In this document: positions 39,901 through 51,069 of the stretch, piece by piece
How positions within the stretch are numbered: position 1 is the stretch's first letter
Layout: the number at the start of each line of letters is the position of its first letter
From: Symbiodinium natans
Lineage: Eukaryota > Sar > Dinophyceae > Suessiales > Symbiodiniaceae
Assembly: GCA_905221605.1 (NCBI GenBank)
Contig: CAJNDS010000635.1
Location: 743,528-807,527 of the forward strand
Direction of reading: 5' to 3'
DNA: 64,000 nt
Translations under genes and position numbers: made by a program
Notes under the pieces: generated by a model
What the model was told of the DNA's origin: nothing
The model's input: the letters and a program-made list of their open reading frames with translations, nothing else
Databases searched by the model: none

Positions 39901-41105
39901 AAACCTTTAAGCCCTGTAGGCTATACGGTTAAGGTTTAAAGGTTTAGGGTTGAAAAGTTCAACAGTCAGCCCATAGAGTTTAAACCTTAAGGGTCCTAAA
40001 CGCTTAACCTTTAAACCCTATAGGCCATAGGGTTAAGGTTGAAAGGCTTAGGGTTTAAGATTTTGGCATTAAAACACAAGCCCATAGAGCTTAAGCCTTA
40101 AGGGTTTAAGGTTTCAGCATTGAAACGATAACCCTAAGCCCTTTAGGGTCAGAACCTTGAAGCCCTGTAGGGCTCTAAAACGTTAACAGGGTTTAACCCT
40201 ATAGGCGTTGAATGTATAAATGCCCAGACATTACGCTCTCTTTAACCTTTCAGCCCTATAGGGTCTAAAGGCTTAGGGTATTTCTTAAGCCCTGAGGGTT
40301 TAAAACCTTAAGCCCTCAAGGTGGGCTTGGGTTTAAATGCCTAAATCTTGAATCCTAAACCTTTAAACCTTAACCCTATAGCCTATAGGGTTTAAAGGTT
40401 AAGCGTTTAGGCCCCTTAGGGTCTGAACTCTATAGGCTTACTTTTAAAACCTAAACCCTTAAACCTTGACCCTATAGCCTATAGGGTCTAAAGGTTAAGC
40501 GTTTAGGCCCCTTTTGGTTAAGGGTCCTAAACGCTTAACCTTTAAACCCTATAGGCCATAGGGTTAAGGTTGAAAGGCTTAGGGTTTAAGATTTTGGCAT
40601 TAAAACACAAGCCCATAGAGCTTAAACCTTAAGGGGGGTCCAAAGGCTTAGGGTATTTCTTAAGCCCTGAGGGTTGAAAACCTTAAACCCTTAAGGTGGG
40701 CTTGGGTTTAAATGCCTAAATCTTGAATCCTAAACCTTTAAACCTTAACCCTATAGCCTATAGGGTTTAAAGGTTAAGCGTTTAGGCCCCTTAGGGTCTG
40801 AACTCTATAGACTTACTTTTAAAACCAAAACCCTTCAACCTTGACCCTATAGCCTATAGGGTCTAAAGGTTAAGCGTTTAGGCCCCTTAAGGCTTTAACT
40901 CTATGGGCCTGCTATTGAACTTAAACCCTAAACCATTAAACCTTAGCCCTATAGCCTATAGGGCTTAAAGGTTAAGTGTTTAGGCCCTGTACGCTAAGAT
41001 TTACACTCGATGGGCTTAGGTTTAAATGCCTAAATCTTAAGGCCTAAACCTTTCAAGCCTTAACCCAAAAGGGTTTTACGGTTAAGGGTTCAGGTTTAAA
41101 TGGCG
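39900..41105 (+). repeat. Telomere-like TTTAGGG/CCTTAA higher-order repeat field
   Basis: Built almost wholly of words like GGTTTAGGGTT, CCTTAAACCCT and CCTATAGCCTATAGGG. Higher-order copies exist: 40038-40100 recurs at 40558-40620, and 40288-40430 recurs at 40663-40810 almost unchanged. Words occur in both orientations, unlike a telomere array. TTTAGGG-type telomere repeats are known from dinoflagellates and plants. Confidence 0.85.
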
Positions 41106-41169
41106 GTTAAATCTTCAACTTCACATCGCCTCCGGGCCCATGCAAGTATTCAACTTGATATCGCTAAAT

Positions 41170-41205
41170 CATGAAAATACCTAGATCTTTGGGGGGGGGG
41201 GGGTA
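41170..41205 (+). repeat. Right arm of 34-bp inverted repeat
   Basis: CATGAAAATACCTAGATCTTT followed by a run of 13 or 14 G and TA, the reverse complement of 39020-39053. Confidence 0.85.
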
Positions 41206-41519
41206 GCAAACATTAATAAAGCCGGTATAAAATCTCCAATTAAAACCAATCTTTCGTAAAATCCCTTGATTTGTTGGGTTCCTTGTTCACTTCTTTCACG
41301 CGATCACCAAGAATTATTGAAAAGACGCACCGTTCGTGACAGATGATTCGCTCAGAAAAAACCGGATACTAAATGATGCGTTCTCTGTATTTTCGTAAGA
41401 ATTCCACAAATCATTTTGTCTTGTAAGGAGCGACATTCATTCCCCCAATCCACCATGCATTTATTATTTAATGAGAGCGAAGTGAACGCGCGCAAAAAAG
41501 AGAGGCGCGCTTTGTGATC

Positions 41520-42217
41520 CAACAATCACAGACGAATGCGCCTTTCGAAGTTTACATCTTAATAGTTCCATTTGGGATCTCCCCAATAATTTTTGTGACT
41601 TTGATATTAGTAATCTTTGGTAACCAATCAATGATCTTTGCCATGTCATCTATTTCTCTTTTCGGAAGTCTTGTTTGGGGGCATCATATGTATATTGTAG
41701 GTTTAGAAAGTGAATACAAGAGCTTATTTTGCAGGAGTTACAATCTTAATATCCTTACTGTACCAACTGGTGCAAAAGTCTTTAATTGGCTTTTTACATG
41801 TCTTGGAAATCTACTCTTATTCCACCTTAGACTTAGTTTTGTCTTCTTCTCACATCCTTTATTCATGTCGACCAGAGGTGGATTACATGATACAGATTGT
41901 GTTGTAGCACGTTTTCATTTTGTTCTTTCTTTAGGAGCTATAATTTCCATTTTCCTCTGGAATAACTTTTAATGGAAATAAGATTGTTGGTTAAGAATTT
42001 ATTATTTTCATCCTCTAGTACACTTTCTCTTTTCATCTACATTCTATTGTTTATCAGTATTCTTCTTACCTTCTCCCGAATGCATTTCTTAGGGTTTAAT
42101 GTTACGCCAAGAAGAATCCCATCCTTTCCAGGTTCTTTCTTTTCCTGGAGTTCCCTGTCATCTTTTGGGTCAGGAATAATTTTCCTATCTTTTGGTTTAC
42201 TTCGTTCACGCCTTTAA
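41520..42217 (+). pseudogene. cox1: cox1 C-terminal half, frameshifted (cytochrome c oxidase subunit 1)
   Basis: cox1 encodes the haem-copper catalytic subunit of respiratory complex IV. Recognisable pieces in gene order are FEVYILIVPFGISPII, FGNQSMIFAMSSISLFGSLVWGHHMYIVGLE (41524-41711), NTRAYFAGVTILIS in the next frame (41713-41754), VPTGAKVFNWLFTCLGN back in the first frame, GGLHDTDCVVARFHFVLSLGAIIS (about 41876-41947), and FSRMHFLGFNVTPRRIPSFPGSF in the third frame (about 42072-42143). The two copper-binding histidines of GHHMY are present. FNVxPRRIP and FGNQSMI are close to alveolate cox1. At least three frame changes occur, a loop between LGN and GLHDT is disturbed, and the N-terminal half with the haem-ligand helices is absent. 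Substitution-type RNA editing could not repair frameshifts, so this is a pseudogene fragment or a scrambled mitochondrial copy. Confidence 0.85.
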
Positions 42218-42295
42218 TAAAGTTCATGCATCTTTTACTGTGTTCATTCAATATAATATTATTACATGCATTCACTTCGCGGTAGATTCATTAAG

Positions 42296-42345
42296 AAAGC
42301 GAAGTGAGCGCTACAAGAATACGAAAAGGGCGCTCACTTCGTTCA
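42296..42345 (+). repeat. 12-bp perfect hairpin
   Basis: CGAAGTGAGCGC (42300-42311) and GCGCTCACTTCG (42330-42341) pair perfectly around an 18-base loop, just downstream of the cox1 fragment. Related TTCACTTCG and GCGAAGTGAACGCGCGC words occur at 42270 and 41478. Such hairpins are common between dinoflagellate mitochondrial genes. Confidence 0.85.
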
Positions 42346-42479
42346 TTAAATCCATGCATTTCGTGCACTTCTTTCGCTTACAAATGCATTCATATAATTC
42401 TCTTCATAGTTTTCGTATTCTCTTGCTTCCTTACCAATCAAGTCTTTGTTACCCTCTTGGGGGGAAGTCTCGCACAGGA

Positions 42480-42560
42480 TAAACCCCGGGGGCACTCTGC
42501 GCGCGGGCGGGGTTTTTCTGGGGGGCCCCCATGCCCCGCAGAAGAGGAAGCGAGAGCGAA
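42480..42560 (+). other. GC-rich spike at right edge of AT-rich block
   Basis: A sudden run of CCCCGGGGGC, GCGCGCGGGCGGGG and TGGGGGGCCCCCATG in otherwise AT-rich sequence. It contains two short palindromes and marks the transition out of the mitochondrial-like block. Confidence 0.6.
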
Positions 42561-43289
42561 AACAGAAGGATAGGGTCAGATTGCTCAGCCATACTTCGGA
42601 GAATCCCCAAAGAATCCGACAAAATGTCTTCGGAGTTTCCATCCCAAAGTCTTGCGTCTACAGTGTAAGTTTCTCATTTGACTAATTTGAGTTGGAGATG
42701 TATAAAGTAAGCAGTTTTGCTGTCATCCTTGGCGAGCTTGAACTATACAAGCATTTTTGCACCATTCGTTGTGCTTTCGAGTTGATTTTAATACAAGCCA
42801 CATTCACATGTGCATTACTGAGTAAGTTGCGTTACTCAGCGTGTCAAAGCCTGAAAGTGAACACGTGCTTGCTTTTTGCAAAGCCAATGTTCAAAGCCAT
42901 TGCTTGAACAACCAAGATGATTGTCAGTTCTGTGAGGATTTTTTCCGCAGACCACCATTGCTCCCGACACCGCCCCGCAGCTGCGACCTGCGCCGCGCTT
43001 TTAATGCCAGCAGGTTCCTTACGCAAGTTTGCATGGTGTAGCAATGTCACAGTAAGCAAATGCCAGTCTGGTGGTAAGATCATTACTCAGGAGGGCACAC
43101 ATTGACAACATGGCCTCTGCTGGGTCGATGGCCTACATCTCCGATGCGATCGTGTAGTTGTAGCACGATTTTGCTGTTCAGGCTGGGAGTGCCCTACAAG
43201 TGGGACCATCTGGAGAATGTGGGTGATGCCCGACCCCAAAGACAAAAGAAATTTAGTACGGTCCCGGTGTGTTCCGTTGGGTGACTTTG

Positions 43290-43850
43290 CAATGTTTTCC
43301 TGAGGTATACACACCTCGAACTGGCCATGCAGTGGTGAACGAGGCTTTGCCACCCCGAATGTTGCAGAGTGAGCGTCAGAATCGAGATGTCAGGGTCGTT
43401 TTGTGCGGGGCTAAAATGGTGTTCAGGACGGCGTGTTTTACCTGTTCGGTGGTACAGACGGAGCCGCACGGCAAAGCGACGTCCATGCGTGCGCTGCTGG
43501 GAGAAGTCGTGTTTTACACGTTTCTGTTCGACTCAGCTAGGCATCGGCTATGCACAGCACCATCTGCTTTGTCTGAGTGACACGCTCTACCAGAAGTGAA
43601 GGCTTCGGAGTCTCGGAGGGCTTCTGCACAGGTACAACGTGGAGACCAACCTTTGGCAGGAGATCCGGGCTGGGGGCCGTCCACCGCCCGCCCGCAGTGG
43701 TGCCCAGGCGGACCAAAGTTAGAAGCAAGAAGCAGCACTAAGCAACAATAAGCATGTGTCCTTGGTGAGGCTGTGGTCTGGTCCGGGGCCGTGTGGTTCT
43801 TCGGTGGCTACACCAAGAAGGACATAGCGTCATATAAGCAGATGTCCAGC
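43290..43850 (+). CDS. Kelch-repeat protein 1, first exon group
   Basis: Plus-strand pieces of Kelch blades: VYTPRTGHAVVNE (about 43301-43339), GVQDGVFYLFGGTDGAARQSDVHA (about 43419-43490), LHRYNVETNLWQEIRAGGRPPP (about 43624-43690) and GEAVVWSGAVWFFGGYTKKDIASYKQ (about 43765-43845). The order (P.R.GH, then a hydrophobic strand ending in GG, then Y.....W) is that of Kelch beta-propellers, which bind partner proteins. The pieces lie in different frames with intron-like sequence between, so exact joins are not given. VYTPRTGHAVV recurs almost unchanged at 52376, suggesting internal duplication. Downstream exons are at 50.1-52.5 kb. Confidence 0.7.
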
Positions 43851-43859
43851 GCTGGTGTT

Positions 43860-46800
43860 GCCTCTGTCTTTAACATGCTGACTGTCGTGACCTCTTCCGT
43901 GGCTGCAGATGGCCGGATGGGAGCCTTGTAGCCGATCCCGGTGGAACAGGTTTACAGACATCGGCAGCCTAGACAAGATGATGTCAAGATATTCGGGTGT
44001 GAACGTGTCGCCTTAGATTCAGAGCCTTTTCTTTCCCGACATGGCTCGTCAACAGCTCAAGGAAAGTGATGCGAAGGCCCATGTTCACATTGAAACGATG
44101 CAGGTTTAGTTCATCGGTCTGCAGTTGTTGGCAGGCCTTGGGCCGCAATCACCTTGGAGAGATCAGAATGGCAGCAGAAGTGGGCCACATGCTAAGAACG
44201 TGAGCGCATTGGCTTGTAATTTGTGCACTCCCGAGCCCTAAACTCAAGTGGTTCCATTGAGGATTGGGCGCTATGGGCCTTGCAAACACTTTCACATCAA
44301 GCTCTCGCGCCAGAAGACTGCGACGCCGGCGTGAAGGCCTGCTGTCGCAGTGGTACTGAGTTATCTGAGAGTGTTCGGCGTGTCAGCAGCTCAAGAAGAC
44401 TCCAGACCTACCTACTCAAATTGTTTTCCATCTGCCAACCTGGGCAGCTGTTTCGTTCTCATGTTAACTGCTTGGCGTTTTTCCAGTACAGTTTTCCACT
44501 GCTTCACTGCTGGATTTGACACCATCATGATTTGGGACCAGCACAGCTAGTAGTTGAACTTGTCTTGCTTGGAGGCATGTGGGAGGAGCTTGCGTTGGGA
44601 GTGGGCATTGCAACTCCTCTCCTGGTCGCGCAAGCTTGCAAGCCTGCACCTCAGTCTGTACCTCACGGTCGCGTAGACCGAATGTTGCGCCGGGCAGTGA
44701 TATACTTTATTCTACAGTCGTATATGCTACCATACTAAGTTCGGCAACCTTGGAATCCGGCCATCTCAGCATGTGCCTGGCTCTTATTGTTGCAGGCAGT
44801 GAGTCTGTGCGTGGCAGTTGCGACGCACCTCAGGCCAAAGCGACCAAATGGGAGCGGGCCCTGTTTTGTCCTTATGGCCGTAGAGTCTGCAGGTGCATAC
44901 AACACTTGAGATTGCTGCTAGATGAGTGGCATTTCGGCGAGGCTTCTCCTTCGCAGCATGCGCCATCGAGGGCCGAGACCATCTGTGAGCAGCTATGCTG
45001 CAGCAACTTGCTTCAATCCAACATCAGTGGGGAGTCCGGACAGACCAGGTCCGGCTTTGCAAACGCGCCGCGCTGAGGTTCTGGATGCCCTTGCACGTGG
45101 AGCTGACCAGACCTCAATGAGAACCAGAGCAACTTCTGTTGTCACATGCCCCAGCAGATCGAGAAACAAGAAACATCTTTCCGAAGTCAGGAGTGGGCAA
45201 GAGCCATACACCTTTTGTCAGAGATGCAGCTCCGTGTGACCCGGGATCTCGTCGCGATCACGGCCGTCATCACGGCCTGCGGAACAGCCGCACGCTGGTA
45301 GTGTCCTGAGAGGAAGTGAGGCGGCACGGAGCTAAATTCAGCAATGCTACGGCAAACACGAGGACAGCCGCCCTCTCCCTCTTCGACGGTGCGCTTGCGG
45401 AGTTTCGAGGCATTTGCAGTCCATGCCGAACTGCATTTTGGTGGGCATGCAGTGGGTCGGGAAATTTATGGTAGAATGAGACGGTTCAACAAATTTCATT
45501 CAAGCTACCTGGGTGCAGGTGACGTGGTCTTGTTGGGTGCCACAGCAACAGCTTGTGGCCGTGGTCATCAGTGGCAGGCGAGATCCGGGATTGCAGCTGC
45601 TTGCTTTTGATTGCCACCGTGGCCCAGGCAGCCTTGGCCATTCTTGAGTTTGGCGGGCAACTTAATTGTTTAAGGTCACAGCTGTTCAGCGACCAATTAT
45701 GTTAGAACATGTGAAGACACAAGTGCCCCCAAAGGATCTGCAGCTCGGCTGCTAAGCGCTGCGCTGTTCGGAGCGTGTTTGACCGCCTGTGCCAGCTCTT
45801 CAACCTGGGTACAGGCCAGATAGCCGTAAACCAACCGAGCGCCTGTGTTGCGTGAGCAGCTGTGAGGCGAGTGCCTTGCTACAGATGATGAGCAGGCACT
45901 TGTAACTTACAGTGCCACACAGCGTCCACGACCAAGCTCCGCAGGGAAACCGTCGAACCTGGGGAAGCAGGACTGGCAGCTGCAGCATCACGCTTACCTT
46001 ACATGCCAGTACATGCTTGGCCGAGCTGGTTTGAAAAACGGCTCATGTCTGTTGGCCCAAAGCTGCCGCTGTCAAGGCGAGTGCGTTTTCAACTGCAGAG
46101 CTCTGGCGCCAAGTCGGAATCTGAAATGTTGCAAAGAACCTGTGCGCATTCGATGGGAAGAGTTTGGCAGCGATTCCTTGAGTTCTGTGTGTGTTTTAGC
46201 TCGGGTTGGCCGAGGCTCTTGAGCTGCTTTCCAAAGGAAAATCTCAGACAGGCAGCCCGCTTTGGCTTTCCTCCCTTCGAGCTTTTTGGTTTTCCTTGGG
46301 TCATGTGCCAGGAGCTTGGTGGGGCACAGCAATTGCAGCAGCTGCCCGTGGTTTTCAATGGCAGCAGGTAGCCGGGTTTTTCAGTGCATTGAACAATGTT
46401 GAGCAGCTGCACCTGGTGTTCCAGGCATTGGAGCTTTCTGCGAGGACTTGGCCGAGCACTGCTGTGATGTGCATTGCATTGCATTTCTCCGTAGCTATGA
46501 ACAGCTCGTGGTTAACATGGACAGGATGCAGCAGTGCGGAATTCCTCCGAATGCTGGCTGTCCGCAATTGTGCATGGGGATGGGTCGAATGAATCCGCTC
46601 ACCTGAAAGTCATTGCCTTTTGCCGCGCCATGGCAGGAGGCTTGCATCAGACCTGCTCCCAGATGGCACTGCACAACACATGGCAAATGGCCAGCACACT
46701 GCCTTGTCAACTGTGCATCCATTCCATGCCTTGTGTTTTGTCAAGGTGCTGTCCAGTCAGCCTGCGTTCGAGCTTCTCGTTGGGAGGTCAGTTTGGCGTT

Positions 46801-49800
46801 GCTAAGCTTGAGATCTGAAGGCCTGGGGGCACTTGTGAACTCCGGCTTTGACCATTGCTGGTACTGTCCAATCATCCAATCTGTCCACAGTTTGTCCAGG
46901 CTCCGACATCCCTGGATGTCTTGGTGCCGCTCTCGAGGACTCGAGGCGGCTGGTGCAGCCTCACTCTTGTTTCTCTGGCTCGGCTCAGGTCCGGTCCTCG
47001 CCGCTTGTCAGCACGGTGCCCTTTGGATCGAGGCAAAGCCGACATGCACAAAAGATGCACAAACAAATGCGAAAAATATGCACAAAAGATGCACATCAGA
47101 GCGCCTTAATGCACAGCACGCGGCGGACGTCAGCCTGCTCGGGTGCAGGCCTTGCACTATCTTCGTCAGGCCCCGATGCCTTCAGATGCATATGAAAGGC
47201 GTTTAATCGCCAACTCTGAGAGAGTTTTGATTTGGCAAGGCGCAGCTGGCCGGCATGAGTGGTGTGGTTGTGCGCGCATCTGCTATGGCGGCTTGCGTGG
47301 AGGACTGTCCCACAGGTTTTTTAAGACTCCATCCCACAATTGTCTTTTATTCCAGCTTCTGTTGGAAGTACAGTTGCCAACTTCTGCAGGCCTCTAAGTG
47401 GCACTGGGCTCTCCGCCTGTAGCCTCCTCGGCCTTATGCTTTTCTCTGCTGGGCTGAACTGGAAGTTTTCCTGGACGTGAGGTTGCCAGCTCTGTCTGCA
47501 AGAGATCACAAGCCAAACGCCGTTTGCTTTGGCGTGGCTCTTCATGCGTGTCGTGGCTCGCCTTATCGAGTATTTTGGGCCTTGTCTGGGACTAAAGGGC
47601 ACGCAGTCGAGGTAGTAGGTCATCACTCGCCGCACAGGAATAGCCCTGAGCCATGTTGTTAGTGCAGGTTAGTGCAGGCGGATGAGGGCGAGATAGACGT
47701 TACCACACGCCACCTTGTCACTGTAAATGCAGGTCAAGCCTTGTAAATGCTTCGTCTGTTGGCGGACTCTGTGGGTGCGTGTGTCTGTTTGTTTATGTGT
47801 GGTTTTTCGGTTGGCTTGCCGCAGTCGCTCGGGCACGACTTCTTGTCATTTTGCCACTTTAGGTTGGGAACCTTCTCTTGAGGTCCTTTTTTTCTCTAGA
47901 GTCTACAGAGTGCCCATGGTCATGCGGGTAGCTTGCCCTTCGTCCAGCCGTCCCTCGCCGATACTCTCCTCAATCTCTCCTGTTGACGGCCTGCTTGAGC
48001 CTACGCCTCTCGGCCCAACCCAGCCTGGTCTGCTCCCGTTGCTGCTGGTTGAGGTGGTTGTTTCTGTTTCTGTTGCGTTGCCCCTCTGCCGAAGGCTTTT
48101 TGTTCAGGCTCGTGCCTCGGTGTATCTTTAACTCAGCATATGTGGCTCCAGTTCCTCCCGTCCCCAGAAATGGTCCGTCTGGAAGGAGGGAGTGTACCCT
48201 CGATGTCCAAGGGCCGGCAACAGACTTGGGGTGATCCGTCTCGGACACCCAGCAGGCGTTCCAGCCACCGACAATCTCGCCTTTAAATCAGGTCACCAAA
48301 ACACTGGGAACCTGGAAATCTTCACTTTAGAGAGGTGCACACAAGGGTCATGTACAGTGAAATCCGGGGCGCGATTATCTTGAGTTCCGAACGCCTACTA
48401 CACTCAAGGGAGCGGTGCAAGGTGACTTGCACCGAGAGCCCACCTCAGCGGGCAACTAAACCTCAACGCTGTACATAGCTTTGAAGAGATGCCCCAAGAT
48501 GCCCCAAGATGCCCCAAGCAAGCAGAGGGCCCAGTCATGTCCACTCATGCCCGCTCTGCTTATCGTGGGGGACTAGGCAGAAGAGTGATCCTTTCAGGCT
48601 TGGGCCGACAGTGGGTGCTGGTGCTGAGATGTGTGGTGTTTAAAGTCAAGCGAGCTTGGTGAGCTGTGTGAGCTGGGTGAGGTGTGGTGTGCTCATGTGT
48701 ATGCAGTGCTTTGCCTTCGGCTTTTGCGTTCATGCTCGATTCAAGGCCACATCTTTGTGGCTGTTGTGGCAAGAAATGCCACGCAGGAAGCTCAGTTCTC
48801 GACATTTATCGATCGTGTCGTCGTGTAAATGACTTGGAAGGATGCGGAGTTCGACCAGATTGGGTGGCTTTCTGTGCTGCGTTGCTGGCATCAGCCCTTT
48901 TGCGTGGAATTGGCTTTTGGCATGTCGAGGCACAATAGTCAAATATAGTCGATGCAATCGTACAAGTTTGGGAAGCTCAGGAACGCAGCCACAGGGGCGT
49001 GGAGGTTCTGCGCCTCTTGCAGCAGCTTCGCAGAGGCGCTGACATGCGCTTACTGTGTAGGACAGTCGGATTCTTCGACCTGCCCTTTACTGCGAGGTTC
49101 GGCCGACCCGATGCCTCGGCTGCAGAGCTCCAGGCGTGCCAGATTTTGCGAGTGACGTGTGGATGCCAAGTCTTTGGGGTTGTGTTGGGGTAGCAGGATG
49201 GGGGAGCGACTTGCCGCAGCGGCCTTGCCCAGTGCTTGGAAATCGTTTCGGCACTTTGTGTGCTCTTCTATTGGTGGTTTGGCGCTCTTCGGCGATTGGT
49301 TGAAGTCGTTGATCGGCCTGCCGCCGTGCGAAGAAGTTATCGCATGAGCTACCAGTTGGGCATTTTCCATATCCATGGCTTTCAGATCTGGGACATTGTC
49401 CTTGAACCGACAAAAGCCACTCCCGCTTCTGAAAGATTCTGGGGGTTGTGGAGCTCGCCTTGAGCGTTACCTGGAACATACCTACTTCGAGTCTGTGTTG
49501 GAGTGTTTGGGGTGCCTGTTGATGTTCTTTCGCTCTAGTTGATCCACTTGAAGTCTTGAAACAGACAAGTAGCAGAGCGCAGCAGCTCGAGTGCAGCAGC
49601 ATGCCTCTGTCTTGGTAAGGTTAGATCAACACAGTTACCTCAGTTCACAGTGCAGTCGTCCGGCACTCTGCTTGGCCTGTCAGCACTCGACTTGCTGGTC
49701 TTGCAGGATTTGCCTACGTTCTGTGTTTTTTGATAAGTCTGTGATATATCTTGAGGCCAGATCTGGCGCGCCTGTGACGTCATGGTGCAGGTGGCAGCCA

Positions 49801-50120
49801 ACAGTGTCTGCGAAACTCGTCTGAGCACATGGCGTGGTATTTTCATGCTGCAGGCCGTGGTGACACCCCAAACAAGCCTAGTTCCCGATGGTGTGACGAG
49901 CCCGCGCTCCCGGATGTGTCAATGCATACTTGTTTTATGGGGCACAGAAGGATTGTGTACTTTGCACATCTTATCATTTCTTGCTAGTTTTCGCTACTTC
50001 GGGCAGGTCTGGGTGGACCTCAGCTGACGCGGTCTGCCTTGCTGACCTGGAGCCAGCGGGCGCTTCGCATATCCAGAGTGGTAAAAAAAGGTGCTGAAGA
50101 TGAGCGGAGTTATGCGTCAG
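43860..50120. other. Long intron or intergenic stretch
   Basis: No convincing coding exon was recognised in over 6 kb, although open frames are many on both strands. Pyrimidine-rich tracts followed by AG occur often. A short direct repeat AAGATGCCCC runs at 48485-48518. Either the Kelch gene has very long introns or two Kelch genes lie on each side. Confidence 0.4.
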
Positions 50121-50129
50121 ACTGTTCAA

Positions 50130-50870
50130 GAAGTCATATCTTCACTGTTATGATGAGGATGGGGACTACTTCAATGACGTCTACAAGTATGACATTGCCA
50201 CGAGCATGTGGGGCTCTGTGCGCTTGTGTCGAAGCTGTCAGGGATGTATGTGCCAGTTGCTAGATCTGTTAGCTGTTGGGAGGTACATACCTTGGGAGAG
50301 GCACCAACGAAGAGAACAGACCACAGTGTTGTTCTTTTTCGTGACTCTCTTCTGGTCTTCGGGGGCTTCGACGGGCACAACAGGCGGGAATCTGCAGAGC
50401 TCAGGTCGTAGAATCGGTTTTCCATCTGCGCGTGCTACGGCTCGTGCTTGCCTCCTTTTCAGAAATCTTGGTGCGCAGGTTCAACGACCTGAGGGAGCTG
50501 CATCTGAAAGACAAGCGCTGGAGTCAGGTCAGCGTGTGACGCTCAGCTGCCTTGAAACCCTGCTCTCATTGTGGTCTTTCTGTAGCTATTCAGGTGCGAA
50601 GTCAAGTGCCCCGAAATCGCTTTGGGCACACCGTCCGCCCTCAGTTTGAGAGCTTGGTGGGGTCTCCCGGCCCACAAATTGGCATTGGCCAGGCTGTGAT
50701 ATATGCCCACTCCATGTACATCTTCGGGGGCTGGGATGGGCATGACACATTGCAGGACAGCTCAGTCCACTACACACCTTTATGATCGCCTCATGTGGCA
50801 TGCGGTGCAGGAGTTGTTCGAGTACAATATCTCCTCCAACATGTGGATCCAGCGGTTGTCTTATCAGATG
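50130..50870 (+). CDS. Kelch-repeat protein 1, middle exon group
   Basis: Successive plus-strand blades: DEDGDYFNDVYKYDIATSMWG (about 50154-50215), WEVHTLGEAPTKRTDHSVVLF then RDSLLVFGGFDGHNRRESAEL (about 50275-50405), RFNDLRELHLKDKRWSQ (about 50477-50526, flanked by CGCAG on the left and GTCAG on the right, as an exon would be), VPRNRFGHTVRP (about 50608), GQAVIYAHSMYIFGGWDGHDTLQD (about 50688-50759) and ELFEYNISSNMWIQR (about 50811-50856). GG followed by D/N-G and the spaced W are diagnostic of Kelch. Intervening sequence must be spliced out, since the frames differ. Confidence 0.8.
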
Positions 50871-51069
50871 GTGAGTGTAAGGATGTGTAACGACCGTGAG
50901 TTGCTCAATGGTACCTTCTCGCTATGATAGAGAGGCGTCATTGGTTATCCTGCTGAAGTTCATGACTGAGGTTGCCACTTCGTGGTACAGCCCCTCGTGC
51001 TGGAAGCCAAGATATGCCGCTAGAGCCTACCTTTTCACGGTTTCTTGTGGCCTTGTCTCCTCCTCCTCC

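Larger units (their letters stand above)
37369..42700. other. AT-rich mitochondrial-like insert (candidate NUMT)
   Basis: Base composition changes sharply to AT-rich directly after the R1 poly(A) and returns to GC-rich near 42.5-42.8 kb. The block contains broken cox1, a possible LSU rRNA piece, many perfect hairpins, and homopolymers. Dinoflagellate mitochondrial genomes are known for gene fragments, inverted repeats and scrambled copies of cox1, cox3 and cob. It may be nuclear-integrated mitochondrial DNA, or mitochondrial sequence joined in error during assembly; poly-C and poly-G runs are likely weak points. A (GT)n tract lies at 37436-37464. Confidence 0.75.

Noticed and set aside
39900-41105. 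True chromosome end
   Set aside because: Telomere-like words occur in both orientations and the field lies inside AT-rich mitochondrial-like DNA with sequence on both sides.
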